DNA of 64,000 nt from Aliiroseovarius subalbicans (lineage in GTDB: Bacteria; Pseudomonadota; Alphaproteobacteria; Rhodobacterales; Rhodobacteraceae): positions 1,325,895 to 1,389,894 of the forward strand of contig NZ_JALBYQ010000001.1 of the NCBI RefSeq assembly GCF_022678625.1. Reading direction: 5' to 3'. The notes under the pieces are model-generated. The model did not search any database. It saw only the letters and a program-made list of their open reading frames with translations, and was not told where the DNA came from. The translations under genes were made by a program, and so were the position numbers. This document shows, in pieces, positions 1 to 8,467 of the stretch. Position 1 is the first letter of the stretch; each line of letters opens with the position of its first letter.

Positions 1-400
1 GCGCCCGTACTGCACAATTCTGCAGGCTGAACGAACAACGCGAATGCACGGTTTACGGACGTCGCTTGCAAAATTTGACAGTCGACTGCGGTCCAACCTT
101 GGCCGCCACGTCGAAGCAACGCTACTTCACCAAACCGGTCGTTGGCTTGCTGCTTTGCGCGAGTGCATAGGCGAGTGACTGGGTCGCGGGCAACCCGGTT
201 CTTGTCCCCATGACCAAAAGCCGGCACTGAAAATTGTGCTTGAAATTCGAATCCTGTTGGCACGTCGTGCAGATTGCTGAGTGCCACCACTTTTGCAGGC
301 TCGACATTCAACTCTGACTAATGTGAAAAAGCTGACATGTTTTGCGTGACGGCCGCCAGCGATAGGCACAAAGGGCAAGCACAGCATCAGATACTCTGTC
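1..400. other. Intergenic stretch, no supported gene
   Basis: No convincing coding sequence is visible. The open frames on the minus strand here overlap each other, have no ribosome binding site and resemble no family. The stretch starts with a 14-base string (TGCACAATTCTGCA, 11-24) that recurs at 8501-8514. It ends at the terminator of the neighbouring minus-strand operon. Confidence 0.5.
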
Positions 401-445
401 AAAAAAATGGAGCGATCCCTTGAACTTAGTCAAGGTAATCGCTCC
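401..445 (-). terminator. Intrinsic terminator of the tct-ggt-DUF599 operon
   Basis: An inverted repeat pairs GGAGCGAT (409-416) with ATCGCTCC (438-445), continued inward by CCTTGA (418-423) with TCAAGG (430-435) across a small bulge and a 6-base loop. Read on the minus strand the stem is followed at once by A and seven T. It lies 37 bases past the DUF599 stop codon, where the operon should end. Confidence 0.85.
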
Positions 446-481
446 GTAGTTGGGGAGGAAACACGATGATTTCTCACTCTT

Positions 482-1240
482 CTATTCCATCGCGACGGAC
501 ACCCTTTCGGATACATTCAAAGCATCACCAAGTTGGCTCAACCGAAGTTCTTCCGGGTAACCGGCAATCGAGAACGCTTTAGATTTGAAGTCTCGCCTCA
601 CGGATACGATCGTCACTAAGGCCAGAGACGGAAACAGCAACCAGGGCGTGAGCAGCCAGGGAATCGCGGCAAATCCGAAGTAATAAGCTCTCACGCCCCC
701 CCGGAAATGCAGCGACGCGAGAGCGCTCATTTCAGCAAGCTTCTCGACAACCGCATTTGCATATGCACTCTCAGACTCCTCTGGGTGAGGAGCAGCGCCA
801 ACCAAGGTTAGAGTGTTTGCATGGAGCCGCATCGACCAACCGAACTTGAAAAACGCGATGACGGACAGTGTTAGGAAAGCCGCAATTTTTACAGCAACAG
901 CTTCCTCCGTTGCAGGCTGAATGTGCGGTAGCCCGTTTAGCTGATCAGCAACCGTTGAGCTCGAGCCAAGGAGGGCCACTAGCCCGCTAATCACGAAAAC
1001 TGTCGTGGTCGCAAAAAATGCGACATTACCAATAAGGCCACGAACGATACCAACATCAGTGATGCGTTCTTCACGCCAAAGCATCTGCCGAGCCCAGGCC
1101 TCTCGCCAGACCATCATCCGGCGACTGATATCGGCGCCCAGCATCCTGTCAGTAACCACCGGATAGAGCGCATAGCTTGAAAAAAGAAAGATGATCGACA
1201 ACAGATCAACCCAAGTGAGCTCCGAAACAAACGCGTTCAT
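482..1240 (-). CDS. DUF599 family membrane protein
   Basis: A 252-residue integral membrane protein matching the DUF599 family, whose function is unknown. About four hydrophobic segments are visible (roughly residues 12-31, 72-93, 117-139 and 185-213). The segment with RMMVWREAWARQML before the second helix, and the late FRGGVRAYYFGFAAIPW block, are the parts that suggest the family. It is the last gene of a minus-strand operon, 9 bases after the gamma-glutamyltransferase stop, and is followed by a strong terminator. Its place behind transporter and peptidase genes gives no firm functional clue. The family call is from memory of the consensus, so moderately sure. Confidence 0.75.
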   Translation of the reverse strand: MNAFVSELTWVDLLSIIFLFSSYALYPVVTDRMLGADISRRMMVWREAWARQMLWREERITDVGIVRGLIGNVAFFATTTVFVISGLVALLGSSSTVADQLNGLPHIQPATEEAVAVKIAAFLTLSVIAFFKFGWSMRLHANTLTLVGAAPHPEESESAYANAVVEKLAEMSALASLHFRGGVRAYYFGFAAIPWLLTPWLLFPSLALVTIVSVRRDFKSKAFSIAGYPEELRLSQLGDALNVSERVSVAME

Positions 1241-1249
1241 TTGCTTGCA

Positions 1250-2821
1250 CTACTCCTCTGCTACGGCTTCAGCCCAAGGCGACATGACCTCTGTCGCGCC
1301 AGAGTTGATGTCAGCCTCCCGGGAAACGACAGACGGACAAGCAAAGTTGAACGGGTAAGTTGTGCGAGGTGCAAAGGTAATCGGTGAAATCGCTTCCTCC
1401 AATCCGTCCCGAAGTTCGGTGGGAAAACTATCATCGGCAATGGTCATGTCCGCCAAACTGACGTCTATCCGAGGCTGATGAATGGCTGTGTCCAAATCCA
1501 TTTCATAGTCCAATAGGAATGAGGCCAGTTGCGCGACAGACGGCATGATCTTCCTGCCACCAGCAGCACCCAAGGCGAATTGCGCGCCGTCTTCCCTTTG
1601 CAATAGCGTTGGGCACATGTTGGCCAGACAGCGTTTTCCAGCGCCCAACGAATTTGGCTTTCCGGGTTCCGGGTCGAACCACATGATACCGTTGTTCATC
1701 AGAATACCGGTCTCCGGTAGAACCATCCGGGAGCCAAAGATCGACAGCAAGGTTTGGGTGACGGCAACCATGGTGCCATCGGCATCCACAACGTTGAAAT
1801 GGGTTGTACAACTTGGTGCAGGCTCATGTTCTACATCGCCCATGCGCTCAAATCGTTCTGCATTGGCTTGGCGAATGGTGCGATCATAGACAGCAAAATC
1901 ATCCGGTTTGGGCATCAGTCCTTGGGGTTGCCAATCCGACAACAAATCAAATACCCGTTCCAATGTCGGTCCGGCCGTCATTTCAGGTGTGCTGAAAATC
2001 CGATGATCGCGGTACCGTATTTCCGATGCCGGGACTGCCTTGGCAGAATAGTTCGAAAAATCATCGACTGTATGGCGGCCGCCTGCAGCGCGCAAATCAG
2101 CAACGATCGCCTCGGCCATTGATCCAGCATAGAACGCACCGGCCCCATCTTTTGCGATCCTTTCCAAGCTTATTGCCAGCGCGGATTGATCGCAACGGTT
2201 CTGGCCCAATGCGGTCCAAGCCGAAGCTAGTGGATAGCCCTCCTGATCCAAGAACATCTGTTTCGACGCTGGATAAATTGCCAGATCTTTGGCCGCGCTG
2301 GCTAAAACCAGCTGACAATACCAATCGACCACCAAACCGGCGCGCGCTTCTTCGATTGCCGGGCCAATCAAGTCGGCCCATGGATGGATGCCAAAGCTCT
2401 TATGTACCTCGGCCATGCCAGCAACTTGACCGGGGATTGCAACCGATCGAGCACCAAAGACATTGGCATTGTCCTTAACCGCTGACCAGGGAAACAAATC
2501 CGAGGCCTTACCACCGACAATTGGGTAATCCGCGACCTGCAACCCCTGAGGGGCGCGCATGCCGAAATCAATCACCTGCGCCTTGTCTTCACCAGCTCGG
2601 CGGATCACCATATAGCCGCCGCCACCGATGCCACTCATCCAGGGCTCTACGACCCCCAAGGCAAAAGACGTAGCCACTGCTGCATCAATGGCGTTGCCTC
2701 CACGCCGCAAAACATCGGCACCAATCTCGGACGCTATCCTGTTTTGGGAAGCCACAATCCCATGATTGCTGCTCACCGCCGGCTTTGTAATCTTCTGTGT
2801 TTGGCTAAATGCGCGGCTCAT
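1250..2821 (-). CDS. Gamma-glutamyltransferase family protein
   Basis: A 523-residue Ntn-hydrolase of the gamma-glutamyltranspeptidase family, which cleaves gamma-glutamyl amide bonds or transfers the glutamyl group. The family's self-cleavage site is visible as C-TTH-FNVVD, putting the nucleophile Thr near residue 339; the oxyanion-region glycines appear as AAGGRK further on. Near the N-terminus the GGNAIDAAVA block is typical. No signal peptide is seen, so unlike the classical periplasmic enzyme this one is probably cytoplasmic. ATG at 2821 was chosen because AAGGAG lies 8 bases upstream; a GTG three codons earlier is too close to it. The gene sits 163 bases behind tctA in the same operon, suggesting that it processes a gamma-glutamylated or amide compound related to the imported carboxylate. 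The substrate is not known. Confidence 0.88.
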   Translation of the reverse strand: MSRAFSQTQKITKPAVSSNHGIVASQNRIASEIGADVLRRGGNAIDAAVATSFALGVVEPWMSGIGGGGYMVIRRAGEDKAQVIDFGMRAPQGLQVADYPIVGGKASDLFPWSAVKDNANVFGARSVAIPGQVAGMAEVHKSFGIHPWADLIGPAIEEARAGLVVDWYCQLVLASAAKDLAIYPASKQMFLDQEGYPLASAWTALGQNRCDQSALAISLERIAKDGAGAFYAGSMAEAIVADLRAAGGRHTVDDFSNYSAKAVPASEIRYRDHRIFSTPEMTAGPTLERVFDLLSDWQPQGLMPKPDDFAVYDRTIRQANAERFERMGDVEHEPAPSCTTHFNVVDADGTMVAVTQTLLSIFGSRMVLPETGILMNNGIMWFDPEPGKPNSLGAGKRCLANMCPTLLQREDGAQFALGAAGGRKIMPSVAQLASFLLDYEMDLDTAIHQPRIDVSLADMTIADDSFPTELRDGLEEAISPITFAPRTTYPFNFACPSVVSREADINSGATEVMSPWAEAVAEE

Positions 2822-2948
2822 GGCGCCCACTCCTTTAACATGATGTACGACACAGACGTCCCGGAAAGATCCAAACGAACTGGATCACTGTCTCCGCATT
2901 CAAGCGGGATTGCGGGTGTTTTGCCGGGTGTCGAAACTTAGATTTCTT

Positions 2949-2976
2949 GGGATGGGCCGCTTTCGCCACCCATCCC
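2949..2976 (-). other. Intercistronic hairpin between tctA and ggt
   Basis: GGGATGGG (2949-2956) pairs with CCCATCCC (2969-2976) around a 12-base loop. On the minus strand it is followed by AAGAAATC and has no T run. It is therefore more likely an mRNA-stabilising or attenuating structure, lowering expression of the two downstream genes relative to the transporter, than a full terminator. Confidence 0.4.
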
Positions 2977-2984
2977 CTGCTCGA

Positions 2985-4469
2985 TCAGGCAGTCTCTGCC
3001 TTATTCTGTTTCACGTTTCTGCGGATCAGAAAGGCCACCGAAACTATTGTTAGGATCAGGAAGCTCGCCGAGATCGGCGTCGACACAAAAACCAACCAGT
3101 CGCCAGAGGAAATCGTTAGGGCTTGTCTGACAGATTGCTCGCCAATTGGTTCCAGCACGAAGCCGATCATCATAGGTGCCAAGGGAAAAGCAAGCTTGCG
3201 CATGCCATAGCCCAGCACACCAAAGACCAGCATGACCCACAGATCTGTTGGGCTGGAGTTGAAACCATAGACACCCATTAGGCACAGCATCGCAATGATC
3301 GGATATAGAACCGCGCGCGGTATGTGCGAGATCAGTGAAAACAGCCGGATCGCCGCCAAGCCAATTACCGGCAACATCAAGGCCGCAATCAGCAGTGCGA
3401 TGAAGATCGCATAAACCAGGTCGATGTTCTCGGCAAACAGCTGCGGCCCCGGTGCCAGACCATGGATGAGAAAGGCCCCCAAAAGAACAGCGGTTGTCAC
3501 ATCACCCGGAACCCCAAGAGCCATCAATGGAATCAAGGCTCCCCCAGCCGTGGCGTTATTTGCGGATTCAGCAGCAGCAACACCTTCCAGGGAACCCTTC
3601 CCAAATTCCTCTGGGGTTTTGGAGTTCCGCTTGGCTTCTGAATAAGAGAGAAAAGCTGCGGGAGTCGCGCCAAGTCCAGGGATTGCACCCAACACAATAC
3701 CAATACCTGACCCCCGGACAATAGTGCGCAGCATTGCGCGGATTTGACTCCAGCGGACGGTAGCTTTTGGGACTATGATATTGGCGGTGGATTTCACAGC
3801 GGCTTCGGATTGGATTAGCAATTCGGAAACCGCAAACAGCCCGATCAGCATCGCCATCATCGAGATACCGTTCATCATGGTGACTGCGCCAAAGGTAAAG
3901 CGCGGCGTAGCCATCATTGGATCCAGCCCAACAGTACCAAAGATGAATCCGACTGCGGCAGCAATCAGACCTTTGATGAGAGAATCTCCAGACACACCGG
4001 CCACAATTGTCAGCGAGAACAGCACCAGCATTGCGAATTCCGGCGGTCCGAATTTGGTGGCCATCTGCGCCAGCAAAACCGCGCCGAAAATCAAAGCAAC
4101 GGTTGAAATTACATCCCCAATGACCGACGCCCAGAGTGCCGTGCCCATCGCCTCGCCACCGCGTCCTTTTTGTGTGCAAGGATAACCATCCAAGACGGTC
4201 GCAGCAGCGGCAGGCGTACCAGGCGTATTAATCAAAATGGCTGGAATACAGCCGCTAAACAAACACCCCTTGTAGGTACCAAGTAACACGCAAAATGCGG
4301 TGATTGGTGAAAAGCTGTAGGTCAAAGGTATGATGAGAGCGATCCCCATTGTACCGGTCAATCCAGGCACCGCACCCATGAAGACGCCGAAAGCGACACC
4401 GAGGAAAATAGCCAAGATATTCTGGAATTCCAGAAGCATTACCAAGGCTGAAGAGATATCTGCCAGCAT
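2985..4469 (-). CDS. tctA: Tripartite tricarboxylate transporter, large permease subunit (TctA family)
   Basis: A 494-residue, very hydrophobic protein with about ten to twelve membrane segments, the large permease of a tripartite tricarboxylate transporter (TTT). The family signature lies near the N-terminus: GAVPGLTGTMG, then a TYKG-FSG block and ILINTPGTPAAAATVLDGYP. A second PGLGATPAAFLSY block in the middle reflects the internal repeat of the family. Together with TctB (10 bases upstream) and the periplasmic TctC it imports an organic acid using an ion gradient. TTT substrates vary widely (citrate, tartrate, phthalate, aromatic acids), and nothing here fixes the substrate. Complete and of normal length. 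Confidence 0.93.
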   Translation of the reverse strand: MLADISSALVMLLEFQNILAIFLGVAFGVFMGAVPGLTGTMGIALIIPLTYSFSPITAFCVLLGTYKGCLFSGCIPAILINTPGTPAAAATVLDGYPCTQKGRGGEAMGTALWASVIGDVISTVALIFGAVLLAQMATKFGPPEFAMLVLFSLTIVAGVSGDSLIKGLIAAAVGFIFGTVGLDPMMATPRFTFGAVTMMNGISMMAMLIGLFAVSELLIQSEAAVKSTANIIVPKATVRWSQIRAMLRTIVRGSGIGIVLGAIPGLGATPAAFLSYSEAKRNSKTPEEFGKGSLEGVAAAESANNATAGGALIPLMALGVPGDVTTAVLLGAFLIHGLAPGPQLFAENIDLVYAIFIALLIAALMLPVIGLAAIRLFSLISHIPRAVLYPIIAMLCLMGVYGFNSSPTDLWVMLVFGVLGYGMRKLAFPLAPMMIGFVLEPIGEQSVRQALTISSGDWLVFVSTPISASFLILTIVSVAFLIRRNVKQNKAETA

Positions 4470-4478
4470 GTTAAGTCC

Positions 4479-4964
4479 TCACACCAAGGTTAGGTTCAGG
4501 CCATAGCTGAACACGACATACAGAACGCCAGTGGTGGCAATTGATACCAGAACGATCTGAAGGGGATTTTTTGCACCAAAGAGCACCATCAAAACGGCGA
4601 TCAATAGCGGCGCGGCGTACATATAGCCAAGCATCTGAAACAGGACGACAAACCCAGCCAACGCGGCCGTAATCAACCCGGGCTTAGCCAGTCCAGCCAA
4701 ACCAGAGTCCGCCGGTTGCGTCGCTTGTTCACCATCGGCAACGGCTTGGCCCACAGCACGTTTCAAATTGCCAAGAGACAGGATGACGAGCACCAATCCG
4801 CCAATGCCAATCAGAACCGCTCCAAACCGTGGAAAGAACCTTGGAGACATAGCCCCGATTTGATTTTCGGCCACATAGCCAGGAATAAGCACAAAATAGA
4901 GCGTCAAGGCAGCGACGATCAGAACTGCGCCGATCAATGCATCTCTTGTATGGTGATTGTTCAT
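4479..4964 (-). CDS. tctB: Tripartite tricarboxylate transporter, small permease subunit (TctB family)
   Basis: A 161-residue protein with four predicted membrane helices, the size and topology of the poorly conserved small membrane subunit TctB. It starts MNNHHTRDALIG. ATG at 4964 is preferred over a longer open frame because GGGAGGGAG lies just upstream and because the extra N-terminal part is not hydrophobic and would run towards tctC. It lies between tctC and tctA, the standard TTT order, 67 bases behind tctC and 9 before tctA. A charged, poorly conserved loop (residues about 65-85, rich in A, G, E and Q) separates helices two and three. Confidence 0.88.
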   Translation of the reverse strand: MNNHHTRDALIGAVLIVAALTLYFVLIPGYVAENQIGAMSPRFFPRFGAVLIGIGGLVLVILSLGNLKRAVGQAVADGEQATQPADSGLAGLAKPGLITAALAGFVVLFQMLGYMYAAPLLIAVLMVLFGAKNPLQIVLVSIATTGVLYVVFSYGLNLTLV

Positions 4965-5031
4965 TAGGCTCCCTCCCAGAGCAGGCCTTGCCCATTGCGA
5001 ACCAGCAGCGGGCAAGGACATTGGTATCGGC

Positions 5032-5985
5032 TTATTTGCCCAACCCGGCGGCACGGATAATCTCGCCCTGGGTTTCGTAGTTTTCACGAACCGACGCTTC
5101 AAACTCTGCACTGTCCAGGTAGTTCATCTGCATGGCCAATTTGCTGATGATGTCTTTCAGCTCTTGGCTTTCAGATGCAACTTTGATGGCAGCGTCCAGC
5201 TTTGCCACTACGTCCGCCGGTATTCCCTTTGCGCCAGCGATGCCCAGGATCGACGGTGCTGCAATATCATAGCCCAAATCCATGAGAGTCGGCACTTCCG
5301 GGAACTGCTCCATGCGCTTGCCAGTCATAATCGCGAGCAGCTTAAAATCACCAGACTGAACCTGCGGCAACCATTCAGTCGCACCCGCCATCACGTCCAC
5401 GTGGCCACCCAACAAAGCAGTGACCGACGCAGCGCCACCTTTGAACGGAACCGGTTTCCAATCCAAACCTTCTTCGGACGCCAGACGCTCCATGGTCAGG
5501 TGTTGCGGCGTTCCAGTCCCAGCAATTGCATAGCTGATTTCACCCGGGTTTGCTTTGGCATAGGCCACCAGTTCTTCAAAGGAATCGTAGGGTGCATCTT
5601 TCTGCGCAACGATGCCGAGGTTCCACTGACCATACTGGGAAATGAACGTGAAATCGTTCAATGTGTCGTAGGGCATTTCCTGCGTATGTGGAGACAGAAC
5701 TGCCGCACCAGTTGTCAAAGTGAAGACATTGTAGCCATCAGGCTTTTGGCCTTTGGCCAGAGCCGCGGCAACTGAACCACCACCACCAGGCTTGTTGATT
5801 ACAGTCACTTTGGTGCCCAGCTCTTCTTCCAGAATAGTGGCAAGAACCCGTGCGGTGGAGTCGGTGGTACCGCCTGCGCCATAACCGACAGTCAAGTTGA
5901 TACCCTTTTCAGGCCAGTCGCCCGCTGTTGCTGCACCAGCAAGCAGGCACAGGCCCGCAACGGCTACCTTCAAAAAACGCTTCAT
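5032..5985 (-). CDS. tctC: Tripartite tricarboxylate transporter substrate-binding protein (TctC/Bug family)
   Basis: A 317-residue periplasmic binding protein of the Bug/TctC family. It begins with a clear Sec signal (MKRFLK, a hydrophobic core, cleavage around AATAGD) and carries the family's ligand-site sequences GYGAGGTTDSTAR and VINKPGGGGSVAA, then the typical PDGYNVF turn. ATG at 5985 is chosen over an in-frame GTG two codons upstream because AGGAGGT sits 5 bases before the ATG. It is the first gene of the minus-strand operon and binds the organic acid for TctAB. The divergent IclR-type gene 152 bases away is the likely regulator. The ligand cannot be read from the sequence. Confidence 0.93.
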   Translation of the reverse strand: MKRFLKVAVAGLCLLAGAATAGDWPEKGINLTVGYGAGGTTDSTARVLATILEEELGTKVTVINKPGGGGSVAAALAKGQKPDGYNVFTLTTGAAVLSPHTQEMPYDTLNDFTFISQYGQWNLGIVAQKDAPYDSFEELVAYAKANPGEISYAIAGTGTPQHLTMERLASEEGLDWKPVPFKGGAASVTALLGGHVDVMAGATEWLPQVQSGDFKLLAIMTGKRMEQFPEVPTLMDLGYDIAAPSILGIAGAKGIPADVVAKLDAAIKVASESQELKDIISKLAMQMNYLDSAEFEASVRENYETQGEIIRAAGLGK

Positions 5986-6032
5986 GTTCACCTCCTGTTT
6001 ATCACATAGCGATTTTACTCATCGTATTGCGA

Positions 6033-6060
6033 CTCTAAATGCATTTTTTCACTCAGTCAA
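6033..6060 (-). promoter_or_regulatory. Possible sigma-70 promoter for tctCBA-ggt-DUF599
   Basis: On the minus strand TTGACT (6055-6060) and TTAGAG (6033-6038) are separated by 16 bases, 47 bases upstream of the tctC start codon. The -10 element is a poor match, so this is only a candidate. The divergent intergenic region (5986-6137) is also where an IclR operator would be expected, but no clear palindrome is visible. Confidence 0.35.
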
Positions 6061-6137
6061 CCACGCTGGGAAGGTTGTCATTGCACTGAATGACTTTCTT
6101 GTGCTGTAATTCGACAAACAAACCGAAAAACAACGCC

Positions 6138-6887
6138 ATGAAATCAAACGCCCTCTTGAAAACACTGCACTGTCTAGAGGCTTTCCATAGTTCTGATGGT
6201 GCCCTAACCGCCAAGGACATCGCCAAGATCACCGGTGATTCGCTCAGTTCCGTCCAAAGGAGCACGTTCACCATGGAGGCCCTTGGCTATCTGGAGCGAG
6301 AAGTTAGCGGGAACCGACTCGTGCCTGGCCGCTCTTGTTTGCGTCCGGCCTACGCTTACCTTCGCAACAACAGATTCCTCGAAACCGCCACACCCTATTT
6401 GATTGATCTATCTGAACGGCTCGACATTCGTGCGGATCTCACGGTTCTCGATGGAACCGACATTGTCTACCTCGCGCGTATTCCCAATCGTGACGAATTG
6501 CTGAACTTGTCGCCACTCGGGCGACGATGGCCAGCCATCAGCACTGCTTCCGGTCGGGCCATTCTCTCCGCCCTTCCCCACGATCAGTGTGAGAGCATCG
6601 TCGCAGCCTCCAGGCTAACTCCTATCACGCATGCGACTTTGACCAAATTCGAGGAGGTTCGAGAAGCAATCAAAGAGGCCGAGTCGCGTGGCTTCGCATT
6701 TCAAAGTGAGGAAGTCCTGATCGGTGCCGCTTCAATCGGATCGGCGGTCCTGGGGAAAGGGGGCAAACCACTCGGAGCGATTATCGTCGGCGGAGCGGCC
6801 GAGCGCTTTTCCGAGGAATCTCAAAGACAGTTTTTGGGCGACGCCGTTGTCAAAGCGGCAAGCGCTATAAGTGCTCACGGTATTTAA
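6138..6887 (+). CDS. IclR family transcriptional regulator (first of a tandem pair)
   Basis: A 249-residue regulator with an N-terminal winged helix (residues about 5-55: LKTLHCLEAFHSS, ALTAKDIAKITG, SSVQRSTFTMEALGYLER) and a C-terminal IclR effector-binding domain, in which RWPAISTASGRAILSAL is the family block. ATG at 6138 is preferred to an upstream ATG at 6090, since the extra 16 residues lie outside the domain. It diverges from the tctC operon, the normal arrangement for IclR proteins controlling uptake of aromatic or small organic acids. The effector is probably the TctC ligand or a metabolite of it (inference). Confidence 0.87.
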   Translation: MKSNALLKTLHCLEAFHSSDGALTAKDIAKITGDSLSSVQRSTFTMEALGYLEREVSGNRLVPGRSCLRPAYAYLRNNRFLETATPYLIDLSERLDIRADLTVLDGTDIVYLARIPNRDELLNLSPLGRRWPAISTASGRAILSALPHDQCESIVAASRLTPITHATLTKFEEVREAIKEAESRGFAFQSEEVLIGAASIGSAVLGKGGKPLGAIIVGGAAERFSEESQRQFLGDAVVKAASAISAHGI

Positions 6888-6893
6888 ATAGCC

Positions 6894-7685
6894 ATGCCAG
6901 ACGACGTCAAAGCACCCAAAGCAATTGAAGACGAGCCGCGCTACCTGACCTCAGTCGCACGAGGGTTCCGCGTATTGGAGGAACTGTCAGTTGCACCGGG
7001 TCCTTTGACCTTATCCGAACTGGCGCGAAGTACAGGTCTGACAGTGCCAACGGTTCAAAGACTGACCGCAACTCTCACCGACGCGGGCTATCTTGAGAAA
7101 GAGCCCGATACCAAGCGGTATCGGTCAACGGTCAAAACAGTCGATCTCCTCTATAGCTATTTGTCTCGCAATGAATTCGCCAAGACTGCTTGGCCACATC
7201 TTGTCCGCCTCCGGGAAGAGCTGAAATTAGATGTATCACTCTCGGTTCCTCTTGGGAGCTCAATGATCTATGTGCACAGGCTGCCGGGTTACCGCGGAAA
7301 TTTTGAGAACACATTGCCCGGGAAGCGCCTCCCTATGCAACTCTCCGCCAGTGGTCGCTGCCACCTCGCCGCAAAAAGCGATCAAGACGTCCAGAGCTTT
7401 CTTGCTTCCTCTGATCTAACCCCTTTGACCGCAAGATCGCTTATTGAACCAGAGGATATCTTTGCGGCCATCGAGGAATCCAGGGCGAACGGTTACTGTC
7501 TCGTTGAGCAAGAAACGTCACTCGGGCTGGCGACGATTGCTTGCCCGGTCACGAGGGGAATGGAAGTCGTTGCAGGAGTATCAGTACACGCTCCCATAGC
7601 AGCGGCGTCCCGAGAAACACTTGTCGAACGCGTTTTGCCAACTCTTGTTTCTGTTGCATTGGCAATTTGCTCCAGTAGCCCTTAG
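6894..7685 (+). CDS. IclR family transcriptional regulator (second of a tandem pair)
   Basis: A 263-residue IclR protein beginning 6 bases after the stop of the first one, so surely co-transcribed. The winged helix covers about residues 22-75 (RGFRVLEELS, LTLSELARSTGLTVPTVQRL, AGYLEKEPDTKRYR), followed by the effector domain with KRLPMQLSASGRCHLAA and a late EETSLGLATIACPV stretch. The two proteins are clearly different in sequence, so this is not a recent duplication. Two IclR regulators from one promoter suggest either a heteromeric regulator or separate control of the transporter and of unlinked catabolic genes. Confidence 0.87.
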   Translation: MPDDVKAPKAIEDEPRYLTSVARGFRVLEELSVAPGPLTLSELARSTGLTVPTVQRLTATLTDAGYLEKEPDTKRYRSTVKTVDLLYSYLSRNEFAKTAWPHLVRLREELKLDVSLSVPLGSSMIYVHRLPGYRGNFENTLPGKRLPMQLSASGRCHLAAKSDQDVQSFLASSDLTPLTARSLIEPEDIFAAIEESRANGYCLVEQETSLGLATIACPVTRGMEVVAGVSVHAPIAAASRETLVERVLPTLVSVALAICSSSP

Positions 7686-8078
7686 AGGGCATTTTCCAAC
7701 CAAGGCGTTGGGACTATTGGCCAAACAAATCAAGCGCAGTACCTTGATCCGACTGCCATTTCCTTTCTTCGCGCCTTCTCAGGACCGTTAATGCAGGCAT
7801 TCATTCAACTCGCAGCATCCGTCGAAAGGGCTCATCACTGTCATCCGAGGCTTTCGGTCGGTAATCTCGTGTTTGAACGGCCGCTTCTCATCCTTTTCCG
7901 CGGTCCCATTCTCGCCCACAGCACCCTCCGGTCTCCGCTACAGCCGGTTTGCGCCAAGGCAGCAAACTTCAAATACCAGCCACTCAATCGTGGAGGGCGA
8001 CCGGCGGTTTTGTCTGAGCACTGGCGACCTTCGCCACCATGATTGTGAGTGGCTGCTTTCGCGACGACGCAGCCACTG
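7686..8078. other. Intergenic region with a long imperfect inverted repeat
   Basis: No supported gene. The arms 7977-7998 and 8034-8055 are imperfect inverted repeats starting with CAGCCACTCA and ending with TGAGTGGCTG; CAGCCACT occurs again at 8070-8077. The region could form a long stem-loop. The overlapping open frames in several phases have no ribosome binding sites and are rejected as genes. It marks the change from the transport operon to the conjugation module. Confidence 0.45.
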
Positions 8079-8363
8079 CTATCTACCACTCCTCAAAACT
8101 TCCAAAACGCGCGCATAGTCTTCGCTGACTGCCCGCACTTGCTCAAAAACCTCACGTCGCTCTTGGTCCTGGCACCGGAAGTACTGTTCGGCATCGTCAA
8201 AGTATGCCTCTGCGTCACGCCTCAACAGGTCAGCATATGCCCTGACATCGTCAGGATTGGTCGGCATCCAAGGCGGCGCAGGCGGCAGGCAACTGCCCGC
8301 GAACGAGGCTGACCCCCAACTCAAAATAGCCAGTGCTGCCCATGTTTGTTTCAAAAGCGCCAT
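8079..8363 (-). CDS. Small secreted protein beside the T4SS operon
   Basis: A 94-residue protein with a Sec-type signal (MALLKQTWAALAI, cleavage near SASFA-GS). The mature part is about 72 residues: a proline-rich start (PPAPPWMP) and then an acidic, amphipathic helical stretch (residues about 38-90) rich in D, E, R and A. Two cysteines (mature N-terminus and YFRCQD) could form a disulfide bond in the periplasm. It is transcribed away from the virB operon, with the shared regulatory region 8364-8526 between them, so it may be controlled together with conjugation. No family is recognised; a periplasmic accessory of the T4SS is an inference from position. Confidence 0.6.
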   Translation of the reverse strand: MALLKQTWAALAILSWGSASFAGSCLPPAPPWMPTNPDDVRAYADLLRRDAEAYFDDAEQYFRCQDQERREVFEQVRAVSEDYARVLEVLRSGR

Positions 8364-8440
8364 ATTATCTTGGCTCAGCCACTCCGTTGCAGTAAATTCG
8401 TTTCAACGCATGAAAGGCGCAATAACTCAAATTGCACCTA

Positions 8441-8467
8441 TTGATTGCAAGATTATAATATTGTATC
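8441..8467 (+). promoter_or_regulatory. Palindromic operator-like site upstream of virB
   Basis: The bases TTGATTGCAAGATTATAATA and the following TTGTATC closely match a palindrome at 30827-30854 upstream of mobC. The centre ATTATAATATTG is identical in both, and only about three bases plus one gap differ across 27 bases. The site lies 60 bases before the first gene of the virB operon and 78 bases before the divergent secreted-protein gene. A common regulator of T4SS and relaxosome expression is the simplest reading. Confidence 0.55.

Noticed and set aside
122-402. Two overlapping minus-strand open frames near the left edge
   Set aside because: Different frames of the same DNA, no ribosome binding site, biased composition and no family resemblance; they lie behind the operon terminator.
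2949-2976. Hairpin between tctA and ggt as an operon-ending terminator
   Set aside because: No T run follows on the minus strand, and downstream genes have no evident promoter of their own.
7791-8118. Several open frames of 80 or so codons on both strands before the secreted-protein gene
   Set aside because: They overlap each other and the inverted repeat, with no ribosome site and no recognisable protein features.
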